From contig OZ245940.1 in NCBI GenBank assembly GCA_965230045.1, positions 3,162,001 to 3,226,000 on the forward strand: a stretch of DNA of 64,000 nucleotides, given 5' to 3'. The notes beneath the pieces were generated by a model. It ran no database searches, had not been told where the DNA came from, and saw only the letters and a program-made list of their open reading frames with translations. The translations under genes and the position numbers were made by a program. The stretch is from G963662905 sp965230045. Its GTDB lineage: Bacteria; Bacteroidota; Bacteroidia; Bacteroidales; WRLA01. This document shows, one piece after another, positions 26,759 to 35,021 of the stretch (position 1 is its first letter; every line of letters starts with the position of its first letter).

Positions 26759-27796
26759 TTATATTTTCCCAATGAGCAATAAAAAATTATATCCCAGTTC
26801 AGCTATGGAATAAAGAAACCGGTTGTTAATACGCTCCCACCTACCATAATTAACGAGTTCTCCTCCAAATTTCATTTTAAAATCACGCACGCCATAAGTG
26901 CGATCGGGACGTCCAACACCCATAAAATCAAATACAGGGATATTGTTCTGCCGGCCGTAATCTATTGCTGCCCAGGTAGCCAAAACAGAAGGGTAAATCC
27001 CTTTGCAACTGTATTCGCGGTCCAGTCCGCAAACATACCACTCATAAATGGCACGTCCTTTGGAAACCGGGCTCAGAATACCCCCAATTATTTTGTTTTC
27101 AAAACGAATTAAACGGATGACACCGGCCTTGTTTTCACCCTCACGATAGAAATTCAGGAATAAATCCAGACGCGGCAAGGGTTTTTTCACCCTGTTTTGA
27201 TACAGATCCTGCAAAATGGCATAAAAGTCATGGATTTGCTGCTCATTTTCCGGCGCAATGACCTCTGCCCCATTTTGCAAACTTTTCCTGATCTGCCTGC
27301 GCTTAGAGCTGCTCATCTGTGCAAATATCTGTTGCTCGCTATCCGATGGCGTGAGCAGGTTTAGCCTTTCTTCAAAGTGAAAACGGTTATTTTCAAATAC
27401 GTTCTTGTATCTGCTTAAATCCCGGAAATTCCTGAATTGTATAAAAATGCTTTTATTGCGAACCTGCCTGATAAGTGCTTTTAGAATAACATCCACAAGC
27501 AATTCTTTATCTGCTGCATCAGGATCAATTACCGGACCGCCATAAGCCAAGGTACGCTTGCTGAAATAGCCTTTCAAACCTTTTGATTCCTGAATGCTTA
27601 CGCTGTGCAGGACGGCCAGAAGCTTTTCGTTAGAGTACACAGCTGTTATGTATGGTTTAAAAAAGCGTGTTTTTTCAAATACCTGATACATCTCCGGAGA
27701 CTGAAAAACGACCGGATAGTGCACTTTTTCAAGCAGCTTTTTCCAATCATCAACAGAAATATCCTCTATTCGTTTCTTTATCGTATAATCAGGCAT
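26759..27796 (-). CDS. FemAB-like/GNAT-fold aminoacyl- or acyltransferase
   Basis: A 345-aa soluble protein made of two GNAT-like halves, as in FemAB-family proteins. Visible features are an N-terminal PVVFQSPEMYQVFEKT (FemAB-type W/F-Q-S-P-x-M-Y element), LAYGGPVID, a central KRRQIRKSLQNGA basic segment before the second half, and IYEWYVCGLD..GIYPSVLATWAAIDYG plus FDFMGVGRPD in the second domain. Such proteins transfer an aminoacyl or acyl group in cell-wall or extracellular polysaccharide synthesis. The next gene upstream is a Wzi-like outer-membrane protein, which favours a role in capsule or exopolysaccharide. No signal peptide or TM is present. Donor and acceptor are unknown. Confidence 0.75.
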   Translation of the reverse strand: MPDYTIKKRIEDISVDDWKKLLEKVHYPVVFQSPEMYQVFEKTRFFKPYITAVYSNEKLLAVLHSVSIQESKGLKGYFSKRTLAYGGPVIDPDAADKELLVDVILKALIRQVRNKSIFIQFRNFRDLSRYKNVFENNRFHFEERLNLLTPSDSEQQIFAQMSSSKRRQIRKSLQNGAEVIAPENEQQIHDFYAILQDLYQNRVKKPLPRLDLFLNFYREGENKAGVIRLIRFENKIIGGILSPVSKGRAIYEWYVCGLDREYSCKGIYPSVLATWAAIDYGRQNNIPVFDFMGVGRPDRTYGVRDFKMKFGGELVNYGRWERINNRFLYSIAELGYNFLLLIGKI

Positions 27797-27820
27797 AGCA
27801 AAACAAGCAGATCAAATGGT

Positions 27821-29488
27821 TTAGAAACCAATGTTAAATCCGGCAGACATTGTAAACTGGTCTCCCTGGAAATACGCTGGCGTATATCTATCTAAATAAT
27901 ATTGCGCCGGTTTATCATCCACATCAAATCCCTGTATATCGCTTTTGATCAGTTCGGCAAATATTGTTGTGTTATTGAATATCTCGTAACGTACTTTAAA
28001 AGAAATAGTTGTGTTTTCCCATGTTATATCCTGAAGTACAGGGTTTTTATCTACATCATCACCTTCGTAATAATAATCGTTTCCATGACGCGCTTTAAAT
28101 AAAGCAGCCTGCAGCCATAAGCCCCGCATGGGTTTATAATCTAAAGCGAAATACATTTCATCGGAATTTCCTCTTAAATAATGTCCCAGGTTATAATCGT
28201 TGCTGGTGAATGTTGTGGTGGAAATCCTATGTGCATAAGTCAATGGATTGGTGCGTGTGTATTCTGCTGTGAGGGCAAGGTTCCGCACCGGCCAGCCACT
28301 AAGGCGTGCGCCCCCTTTACCACTGATAAAATTATGTTCATCAGATTTGGAAATTCGGCTCACCTTCAATTCATCAATAAATACTGAAGCATACAGGTGG
28401 AGGTATTTAATATTGCGGCTGCTGATGTCCAAAAACATCTGGGAATTCTGGCCGTTCTCTCCGCCCGAATTTGTATTATTCAAAGTATGATCGACTGATT
28501 TATAGAAAAATACCGGAATCAAATAGGCGGGATGGATATTATCGGCACTGTAAATCACGGAATTCCCAATCGAAATATTCAATTTTTTAAAAGGAGTAAT
28601 TGTCAGCATATTAGCTGCGATATATTTATTAAAAAATACGGAACGATAAACCGATTTATCCCAATATGAACGGGCACTATCAACAACATCTGACACTAAC
28701 CAGCCGTGAATATAATTAAAATCGAGCCATTTAACAGGTTTTATATGCAGTTTGATATGGGCAAATGATGGCGTGCGACCGGAGAGGATATTGCTTCCGT
28801 GGTAATTGCTTCCCCATTGGAAATGATCTTTGATAAGCCCAAATTCGCCCCAATCCCATGAATAAACGATACCACCACGCATTTCGGAATAATCTACACC
28901 TCCTTCGGGATTTCCTTTTACCGGCACACCGTATCTTTGATTGAAATATTCCGGTGCAATCAGGCGGTCTTTTTCGTGATTATCGCGCAAACTGGCATAA
29001 GCCGACCAGTTATCGCCAATATAGGAAAACACTTCAGCGCCCCACCAGCGGTGCATATTGGAACCATTATCGTTGTTCCAAATCTGAGCGCCAATAATTG
29101 GCTGCACCTGCAAACGAAAAAGATCATCTTCCCAGCTTAAAGCCAGCGGGTTAAGACTTGTTGCAAGCTCAGGCTGTTTCTTAAATATATCAAATTTATT
29201 GTCCAGCGAAACTTTTCGCTCCAAACGGTAGTCTTCAAGAAAAAAGACCAGGTCTTTCTGTTGCCTTGGGCTTAACTGATCCTGTTTTTGCTGTGCCTCG
29301 AGGAGCTTGTCTGCAATAAACATACGGCTGTATGGCTTTACAGCAGAATTAATGCTGATGACCTGTTCATTGGCCAGTTCATCAAGAAAATCGTATATGG
29401 CAGCATTGGTAACATGTTCATAAACAGTTTGCCCATATGCAAATGGTGCAATAAGGACAAAAAGGATAAAAATCTTTAACTGTTTCAT
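27821..29488 (-). CDS. Wzi-like capsule assembly outer-membrane protein
   Basis: A 555-aa protein with signal peptide MKQLKIFILFVLIAPFAYGQ. The N-terminal ~90 residues are helical (YDFLDELANEQVISIN; SPRQQKDLVFFLEDY) and the remainder is a long series of amphipathic strands with aromatic girdles (GEFGLIKDHFQWGSNYHG; LHIKPVKWLDFNYIHGWL), ending GFNIGF, a typical barrel C-terminus. The order of domains fits the capsule assembly Wzi family, which anchors surface polysaccharide. It lies 24 bp upstream of the FemAB-like gene in a likely operon. A generic porin-like function cannot be excluded. Confidence 0.65.
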   Translation of the reverse strand: MKQLKIFILFVLIAPFAYGQTVYEHVTNAAIYDFLDELANEQVISINSAVKPYSRMFIADKLLEAQQKQDQLSPRQQKDLVFFLEDYRLERKVSLDNKFDIFKKQPELATSLNPLALSWEDDLFRLQVQPIIGAQIWNNDNGSNMHRWWGAEVFSYIGDNWSAYASLRDNHEKDRLIAPEYFNQRYGVPVKGNPEGGVDYSEMRGGIVYSWDWGEFGLIKDHFQWGSNYHGSNILSGRTPSFAHIKLHIKPVKWLDFNYIHGWLVSDVVDSARSYWDKSVYRSVFFNKYIAANMLTITPFKKLNISIGNSVIYSADNIHPAYLIPVFFYKSVDHTLNNTNSGGENGQNSQMFLDISSRNIKYLHLYASVFIDELKVSRISKSDEHNFISGKGGARLSGWPVRNLALTAEYTRTNPLTYAHRISTTTFTSNDYNLGHYLRGNSDEMYFALDYKPMRGLWLQAALFKARHGNDYYYEGDDVDKNPVLQDITWENTTISFKVRYEIFNNTTIFAELIKSDIQGFDVDDKPAQYYLDRYTPAYFQGDQFTMSAGFNIGF

Positions 29489-29629
29489 TTATTGCGTTTT
29501 AGTTTTATTGTTTCAAATAGTGCGTCCGCAAAAAGCAGTCTCTTAACTTTCAAAGGCAGCAAATTTAATCTTTTTATTCACAACTGATTGTAATGCAAAA
29601 ACAAATCCCCTGACTTGAGACCGCGCAGT

Positions 29630-30343
29630 TTAAGGTGTAGTACTCGAAACCGGGAGCACTTTTCCATTAAAAAATTTTCTTCCGGTGATACAGAAATCAG
29701 CGATCCACTGCCCCATTTCGATTGCATTGAGCGGAGGTTCGTATCCGGGAAAAGCATCCTGAAGCATTTCGGTTTTAACCGCGCCCAATGCCAGTGCATT
29801 TACACTTATTTCCTTATCTTTCAGTTCTTCAGCCAATGCTTCTGTTAGAATGCTCAAAGCTCCTTTGCTGCTGCTGTATGCGGCCAGACCGGGAAACTTC
29901 ACGCTGCCCTGTACGCCGCCCATACTGCTGATATTTACGATATGCGCATCTTTCTGCATCATGGGTAAAAAGCCCTGAATCAAAAAATAAGGCGCCTTGA
30001 TGTTTACAGCAAACATTCGGTCGAATTCCGCTTCAGTACTGTTTTCAAAAGCTGCGGCTTTGAGGTATCCGGCATTATTGATCAGGATATCCACTTCAAG
30101 ACCTAATTGCGCCAAATGTTTGAGCAACTTCTTGCGGGGTTCGGATTGAGCTATATCGGCTGCCACAGGAATGAACTCCGATGTATGATCTCCAGCATCG
30201 CGTTCCAGTTCATTTTGCAATGATTTCAGCGCTGTTTTATTGCGCGATATACCAATGATTTTCATTCCATCCATGGCAAAAAAAGCTTTTACCATTTCGC
30301 GTCCAATTCCTCGGCTGCAGCCGCTTATGATGATTGTTTTCAT
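29630..30343 (-). CDS. Short-chain dehydrogenase/reductase (SDR)
   Basis: The start is set at the ATG at 30343 (MKTIIISGCSRGIGREMV); an in-frame start at 30424 would add 27 residues inside hydF. The 237-aa protein is a classical SDR: cofactor motif SGCSRGIG near 7-14, NNAG near 85-88, catalytic Ser in NISSMGG and YSSSK with the catalytic Tyr and Lys, then the ALALGAVKTEM segment. It would be an NAD(P)H-dependent oxidoreductase of unknown substrate. Its ATG begins one base after the stop codon of hydF (TAAAATG), which implies translational coupling and makes it the last gene of the four-gene operon. Confidence 0.88.
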   Translation of the reverse strand: MKTIIISGCSRGIGREMVKAFFAMDGMKIIGISRNKTALKSLQNELERDAGDHTSEFIPVAADIAQSEPRKKLLKHLAQLGLEVDILINNAGYLKAAAFENSTEAEFDRMFAVNIKAPYFLIQGFLPMMQKDAHIVNISSMGGVQGSVKFPGLAAYSSSKGALSILTEALAEELKDKEISVNALALGAVKTEMLQDAFPGYEPPLNAIEMGQWIADFCITGRKFFNGKVLPVSSTTP

Positions 30344-30344
30344 T

Positions 30345-31571
30345 TTACAAATAATCTGATTTGTCCTGTTCCAATTGTATAAATGGCGCAACGGCGCGGT
30401 GATAAATACCATGTACCCAAGCAATTGCCATACCGTAATTCGTTACCGGAATTCCGGCATCCACAGCAGGTTTCAGGCGGTTCATTACTTGTTTTTTTGT
30501 CAAAACACAGCCGCCACACTGAATCACAATTGCATAATCATGAATATCGCGGGGCAGCTTATTCAATCCGCTGACCACATCAAATTCCAGCTTTTTACCC
30601 GAATAATTGCTCAGCCAACGGGGAATTTTCACCCTACCGATATCGTCACAGCTCACGTGATGCGTGCAGGATTCCAAAATCAACACACGATCGCCACCTT
30701 TCAGCTCCGCCAGCTTTGGTGTTCCTTTGATGTAATTTTGGAAATCGCCTTTATGCCTGGCCAGGATGATACTGAAACTGGTCAGGGGGATTTCCGGCGG
30801 AACAGACGCATCAGCCTTTAAAAACACCTGACTATCGGTTACCACCAGTTTAGGTTTGGGCTGCATCTTGCGGATATATTCATCTACTTCGCGTTCTTTT
30901 ATGACGACCGCCGCACTGTCGTTATCCAGCACATCGCGGATCAGCTGCACCTGCGGCAAAATCAAACGGCCTTCCGGTGCTTCGATGTCGATGGGCGTAA
31001 TCAGCAAAACCGTATCGCCATAGGAAAGCAAATCGCCAATAAGGCTGTTGCTCTTGTAGGCCGATTCCGGGATGGCTTTTCTGAGCGCATCAATCAGCTG
31101 ATTATGATTATGATGCGTTAAACCGGAATAATCCAGCGGCTGCGATTTGAATTCCTTTTGGATTTTTTCTACAAAACTTTCATCCAGCGGCTGCAAATCA
31201 CACTTATTATGCACAATCACAAAGGGAACGGCAAAATCCTTAAATTTTTCTGCCAGCATCCGCTCCGGTGCACCAAAAGTATTGTTGGTAATTACAAGCA
31301 CCGCCAGATCAATGGTTTTGAGCGCCTGAATGGATTTCTCGATCCGTTTTTTGCCCAGTTCGCCTTCATCATCAATTCCGGCAGTATCAATCAGGATTAC
31401 GGGACCAATTCCGCCAATTTCCATGGATTTTTTCACCGGATCGGTAGTTGTTCCGGCAAAATCAGAAACAATAGCAATTTCCTGCCCGGCCAAAGCATTG
31501 ATCAAAGAAGATTTTCCATTGTTTCTTCTCCCAAAAATACCGATATGTGGTTTCGCGTCTTTTCCTTTCAT
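30345..31571 (-). CDS. hydF: [FeFe]-hydrogenase H-cluster maturation GTPase HydF
   Basis: A 408-aa protein that fits HydF, the GTPase scaffold that assembles and delivers the diiron subcluster to HydA. The GTPase domain shows G1 GRRNNGKS (14-21), G3 DTAG (62-65) and G4 NKCD (122-125). The C-terminal cluster-binding domain has CTHH (Cys302, His304) and CGGC (Cys352, Cys355), the expected iron-sulfur ligands. HydE and HydG, the radical-SAM partners, and the hydrogenase itself are not in this window. It sits 10 bp downstream of an aspartate ammonia-lyase gene; the same neighbour occurs in several hydrogenase-maturation loci of anaerobes. The presence of hydF points to hydrogen metabolism in the host. 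Confidence 0.95.
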   Translation of the reverse strand: MKGKDAKPHIGIFGRRNNGKSSLINALAGQEIAIVSDFAGTTTDPVKKSMEIGGIGPVILIDTAGIDDEGELGKKRIEKSIQALKTIDLAVLVITNNTFGAPERMLAEKFKDFAVPFVIVHNKCDLQPLDESFVEKIQKEFKSQPLDYSGLTHHNHNQLIDALRKAIPESAYKSNSLIGDLLSYGDTVLLITPIDIEAPEGRLILPQVQLIRDVLDNDSAAVVIKEREVDEYIRKMQPKPKLVVTDSQVFLKADASVPPEIPLTSFSIILARHKGDFQNYIKGTPKLAELKGGDRVLILESCTHHVSCDDIGRVKIPRWLSNYSGKKLEFDVVSGLNKLPRDIHDYAIVIQCGGCVLTKKQVMNRLKPAVDAGIPVTNYGMAIAWVHGIYHRAVAPFIQLEQDKSDYL

Positions 31572-31580
31572 AAAATTTCT

Positions 31581-33026
31581 TTAAACAATATCTCCGAGTG
31601 AAAAACCTGTTTTCAGCAGATTTTCTGCTTTCAGGATTTCTTCCAGTTTTTCCGCTTCGATCATTTGCAAAGCCTGATTAGCCTCCTGAATGCTGCATTG
31701 GTTTTCTTTAATATAATTGGCCAGTTCAGCCGCCTTGTGATAGCCTACATACGGGCTCAAAGCTGTAGCCAAAACCGGCGATTTCATTACGATTTCATGG
31801 CTTTGCCCTTCGGCAACTTCCATCCCTTCAATCAGGTTTGTTTTCAATGTTTTGGAAGCGGCGATCATCAGTTTCATACTGGAAATCATGGCATGGCCAA
31901 TCATGGGGAGATAAGCATTGAGTTCGAGGCAGCCCTGGGCTGAAAGCCGCGTTACCAGTCCGTCGTTGGCATAAACCTGATGTGCCGCAGAAACAACAAA
32001 TTCAGGAATCACCGGATTCACTTTTCCGGGCATAATACTGCTGCCCACCTGTTTATTCGGGATTTTCAGTGTTTTTGAACTTAAATCCGAAGCCAGAAGG
32101 CGCAAATCGTTTACCATTTTCTCCAAATTCACGGCAAAGGATTTCATTATGGCATGCACTTCCACAAAAGGATCCAGATTACTGGTTGCATCCGGAAGGT
32201 TTTCGCTTCGGGTAATCGGCAGACCAGTAAGCCTGCGCAGTTCGGGTACTACTTCCATGATAAAAAAACGCGGCACGGCAATCCCTGTTCCAACCGCACT
32301 GCCACCCAGGTTTACCACTTTAATTCGCTCAAAACACTTGCTCACACGCCACCAATCGCGCGATAAGGCTTCACTGTATGAACTAAAAAGTTTTCCGAAT
32401 GATGAAGGCACCGCTTCCTGCATCTGCGTATATGCCGGACGAAGGGTATTCCTGTACTGTCCTTCTTTTTTCTCGATCTCCAGCCTCAGATCATTGATGG
32501 CCGTTTCCAGATCGCGTAAAAGAAACATCAGAGCAAGTTTTAATGCTGTAGGAACTACATCATTCGTGGATTGATAAATATTCGCATGATTAAAAGGATC
32601 AATATGGTGATAATCACCGGCTTCCATCATCAAGCCTTTTAAAGCCAGATTTGCAATTATTTCATTGACATTCAAATTAATAGAAGTCCCTGCCCCACCC
32701 TGAACAGCGGGAACGATGAAATCTTCAAAGCCGTCGCCCCTGCTTACTTCTTCGGCAGCATTTTGCAGGGCGATGATGATATCTTCATCAAAAAAGTGAA
32801 AAGGGAGATCATCCGCACTGAATTTCTGCAAAGCAGTTTTCTTAAACGAATCGTAGGCATTGTAGCAGGCCCGTTTCACCCAACCCATTGCCTGATACCA
32901 TTCTTTATGAAAAGGGGTTTGATCCGGAAAATTCTCCTTAGCGCGCAGGCTGTGGATACCATAAAGCGCATTTTCAGGAATTTTCAGTTCACCTAAGAAA
33001 TCTTTTTCGATGCGGTAATCTTTCAT
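31581..33026 (-). CDS. aspA: Aspartate ammonia-lyase
   Basis: A 481-aa member of the fumarase/aspartase superfamily, which converts L-aspartate to fumarate and ammonia. Visible are the N-terminal LGELKIPENALYGIHSLRA, QSTNDVVPTALK, and the superfamily signature GSSIMPGKVNP near 326-336, which carries the active-site loop serine. The LYGIHSLRA start favours aspartase over fumarase C. It is flanked by a Na+ symporter gene 9 bp upstream and hydF 10 bp downstream. The context suggests either import and deamination of aspartate or the poorly understood association of this enzyme with the hydrogenase maturation set. Confidence 0.9.
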   Translation of the reverse strand: MKDYRIEKDFLGELKIPENALYGIHSLRAKENFPDQTPFHKEWYQAMGWVKRACYNAYDSFKKTALQKFSADDLPFHFFDEDIIIALQNAAEEVSRGDGFEDFIVPAVQGGAGTSINLNVNEIIANLALKGLMMEAGDYHHIDPFNHANIYQSTNDVVPTALKLALMFLLRDLETAINDLRLEIEKKEGQYRNTLRPAYTQMQEAVPSSFGKLFSSYSEALSRDWWRVSKCFERIKVVNLGGSAVGTGIAVPRFFIMEVVPELRRLTGLPITRSENLPDATSNLDPFVEVHAIMKSFAVNLEKMVNDLRLLASDLSSKTLKIPNKQVGSSIMPGKVNPVIPEFVVSAAHQVYANDGLVTRLSAQGCLELNAYLPMIGHAMISSMKLMIAASKTLKTNLIEGMEVAEGQSHEIVMKSPVLATALSPYVGYHKAAELANYIKENQCSIQEANQALQMIEAEKLEEILKAENLLKTGFSLGDIV

Positions 33027-33035
33027 ATCCAGTTT

Positions 33036-34850
33036 TTAATCAGCACGTAAGCGGTTAAACAATTTAAACAGCACAAATGTTCCGGTCAGGGCAACCGCCA
33101 AAAGCAGCGTACCTTGAAGCATTTCTTTATAAACAAAACTTCCGATGGAAAAAAGTGAAGTATAAATTACTACAATGCCCACAAAAACACAAAGCAGCTG
33201 TACGGGCATTTCCCAGGGTTTTCCCTGATCTTTATCATCGACCGGATCACCATCAGCACGGGCTTCTTCCACCACTTTTTTCCAGCCGGGGCCACCGGGA
33301 CGGGTAAGCTTATAAAAACTGCGCAGGGTTTCTTTATTTTCCGGTTTCGTTAGGAAAGTTGTTACTAACCAAGCAATTGTTGTACCACATAAACTGATCA
33401 GTAGCTTCACAGTAAAATCGTCCAAAACGCCATAGGACATATCGCCTTTTACGAACATCACCAGAACCACAGCCTGCACAGTAGCCACAATCATGGCCAC
33501 AATTTCTGTCCAGGCATTGATGCGCCACCAAAACCAGCGCAGCAGATAAATCGCTCCGGTTCCTGCCCCGCTGAGCAGCAGGATATTGAATGCCTGCGTG
33601 GCATTATCCATGATGGTCAGCGACATCAGCCCGGCGACAAACATCAAAACAACGGTGCTGATACGTCCGGTCAAAACCATCTCTTTCTGACTGGCATCGG
33701 GTTTCACAAATCTTTTGTAAAAATCATTGACCACATAAGACGAACCCCAGTTGAGATGCGTACCGATGGTGGACATATAAGCAGCAATGATGGAAGCCAC
33801 TACCAATCCCAGCCAACCGGGATTCAGCTTGGAAAGCATAACCGGATAGGCAATATCATCTTTTAGATATGTATCGTTAATCGCCGGAAAATCAGCTTTT
33901 ATAGAAGCCAGATCGGGATAAATGACCATAGAAGCCAGAGCCACGATAATCCAGGGCCAGGGACGTAAAGCATAATGAGCGAAATTAAAGAGCAATGTTG
34001 CGCCTATTGCGTTTTTTTCGTTTTTCGCCGAAAGCATCCGCTGGGCTATATAACCTCCGCCACCGGGTTCTGCACCGGGATACCAAACCGCCCACCATTG
34101 CACGGCAATAGGGATAATGAGCAAAGGAACCAACATAGACGGGTTGGAGAAATCAGGCAAAAAGCTCAACTTATCCTGCAAAGCCGGATTGGAAAGCAGA
34201 TTGCTCAAACCACCCACTTCAGGCTGGTTTACAGCAACTACAGCGGCATAAACCGCACCAAACATCGCAATGGAATATTGAAAAAAATCGGCCCAGATCA
34301 CGCCTTTCAAACCGCCAATCGCCGCATAAATCACGACGACCAAAGAAGCACCCACAACGATAACCCAAGGTTCCAGCCCCAGCATTACACCACCAATCTT
34401 GATGGCTGCCAGCGTTACTGTAGCCATAATCAGGCAGTTAAAAAACACTCCAAGATATAAAGAACGAAATCCGCGCAAAAAACCCGCAGCTTTTCCGCTG
34501 TATCGGATTTCATAAAATTCCAGATCGGTCAGCACGTTGGAGCGCCGCCAAAGTTTGGCATAAATAAAAACAGTGACCATTCCGGTAATCAGGAAAGCCC
34601 ACCATGCCCAGTTTTTGGCCACACCCGATTCACGCACCATTCCGGTTACCAGATTGGGCGTATCGGCACTAAAAGTACAGGCCACCATACTAATCCCAAG
34701 CAGCCACCAGGGCATTCCCCTACCGCCGAGAAAAAATTCCGAGACATTTTTCCCTGCCGTTCGAGAGGCGATCCAGCCAATGGAAAGAACAATAACAAAA
34801 AAGACTCCGATAATAATCCAGTCGATACTCTGTAGTAAATTTTCTTGCAT
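33036..34850 (-). CDS. Sodium:solute symporter (SSS family)
   Basis: The start is set at the ATG at 34850 (MQENLLQSIDWIIIGVFFVI); an in-frame start at 34910 would add 20 polar residues. The 604-aa inner-membrane protein has about 13-14 TM helices and the SSS elements SEFFLGGRGMPWWLLGISM and FSADTPNLVTGM. It is only distantly similar to the symporter at 2387-4030: the loop WYPGAEPGGGGYIAQRM and the long C-terminal part with a soluble segment (KLTRPGGPGWKKVVEEARA) are distinct. It is the first gene of the operon with aspA, hydF and the SDR; a role in amino-acid or dicarboxylate uptake is an inference from that context. Confidence 0.85.
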   Translation of the reverse strand: MQENLLQSIDWIIIGVFFVIVLSIGWIASRTAGKNVSEFFLGGRGMPWWLLGISMVACTFSADTPNLVTGMVRESGVAKNWAWWAFLITGMVTVFIYAKLWRRSNVLTDLEFYEIRYSGKAAGFLRGFRSLYLGVFFNCLIMATVTLAAIKIGGVMLGLEPWVIVVGASLVVVIYAAIGGLKGVIWADFFQYSIAMFGAVYAAVVAVNQPEVGGLSNLLSNPALQDKLSFLPDFSNPSMLVPLLIIPIAVQWWAVWYPGAEPGGGGYIAQRMLSAKNEKNAIGATLLFNFAHYALRPWPWIIVALASMVIYPDLASIKADFPAINDTYLKDDIAYPVMLSKLNPGWLGLVVASIIAAYMSTIGTHLNWGSSYVVNDFYKRFVKPDASQKEMVLTGRISTVVLMFVAGLMSLTIMDNATQAFNILLLSGAGTGAIYLLRWFWWRINAWTEIVAMIVATVQAVVLVMFVKGDMSYGVLDDFTVKLLISLCGTTIAWLVTTFLTKPENKETLRSFYKLTRPGGPGWKKVVEEARADGDPVDDKDQGKPWEMPVQLLCVFVGIVVIYTSLFSIGSFVYKEMLQGTLLLAVALTGTFVLFKLFNRLRAD

Positions 34851-34867
34851 ATGTAGTGATTTGCGAA

Positions 34868-34875
34868 CAAATCTA
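34868..34875 (-). promoter_or_regulatory. -7 element of the symporter-aspA-hydF operon
   Basis: The minus strand reads TAGATTTG, matching TAnnTTTG, 18 bases before the ATG at 34850. A TTG occurs 15 bases further upstream, slightly short. The 171-bp region is shared with the divergent hybrid kinase gene. Confidence 0.4.
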
Positions 34876-35021
34876 TGAATTTGACCGCTACAATCCGCGA
34901 TTTCTATCAATTTTTAAGACGATCTCATCGCGTGTACATGATATTTTTAACATTATCAGTCCAGTGCAAAGAATAATTTTACGATATTTGTGGTGCTAAC
35001 AATAACGGAAAACCTATATTA

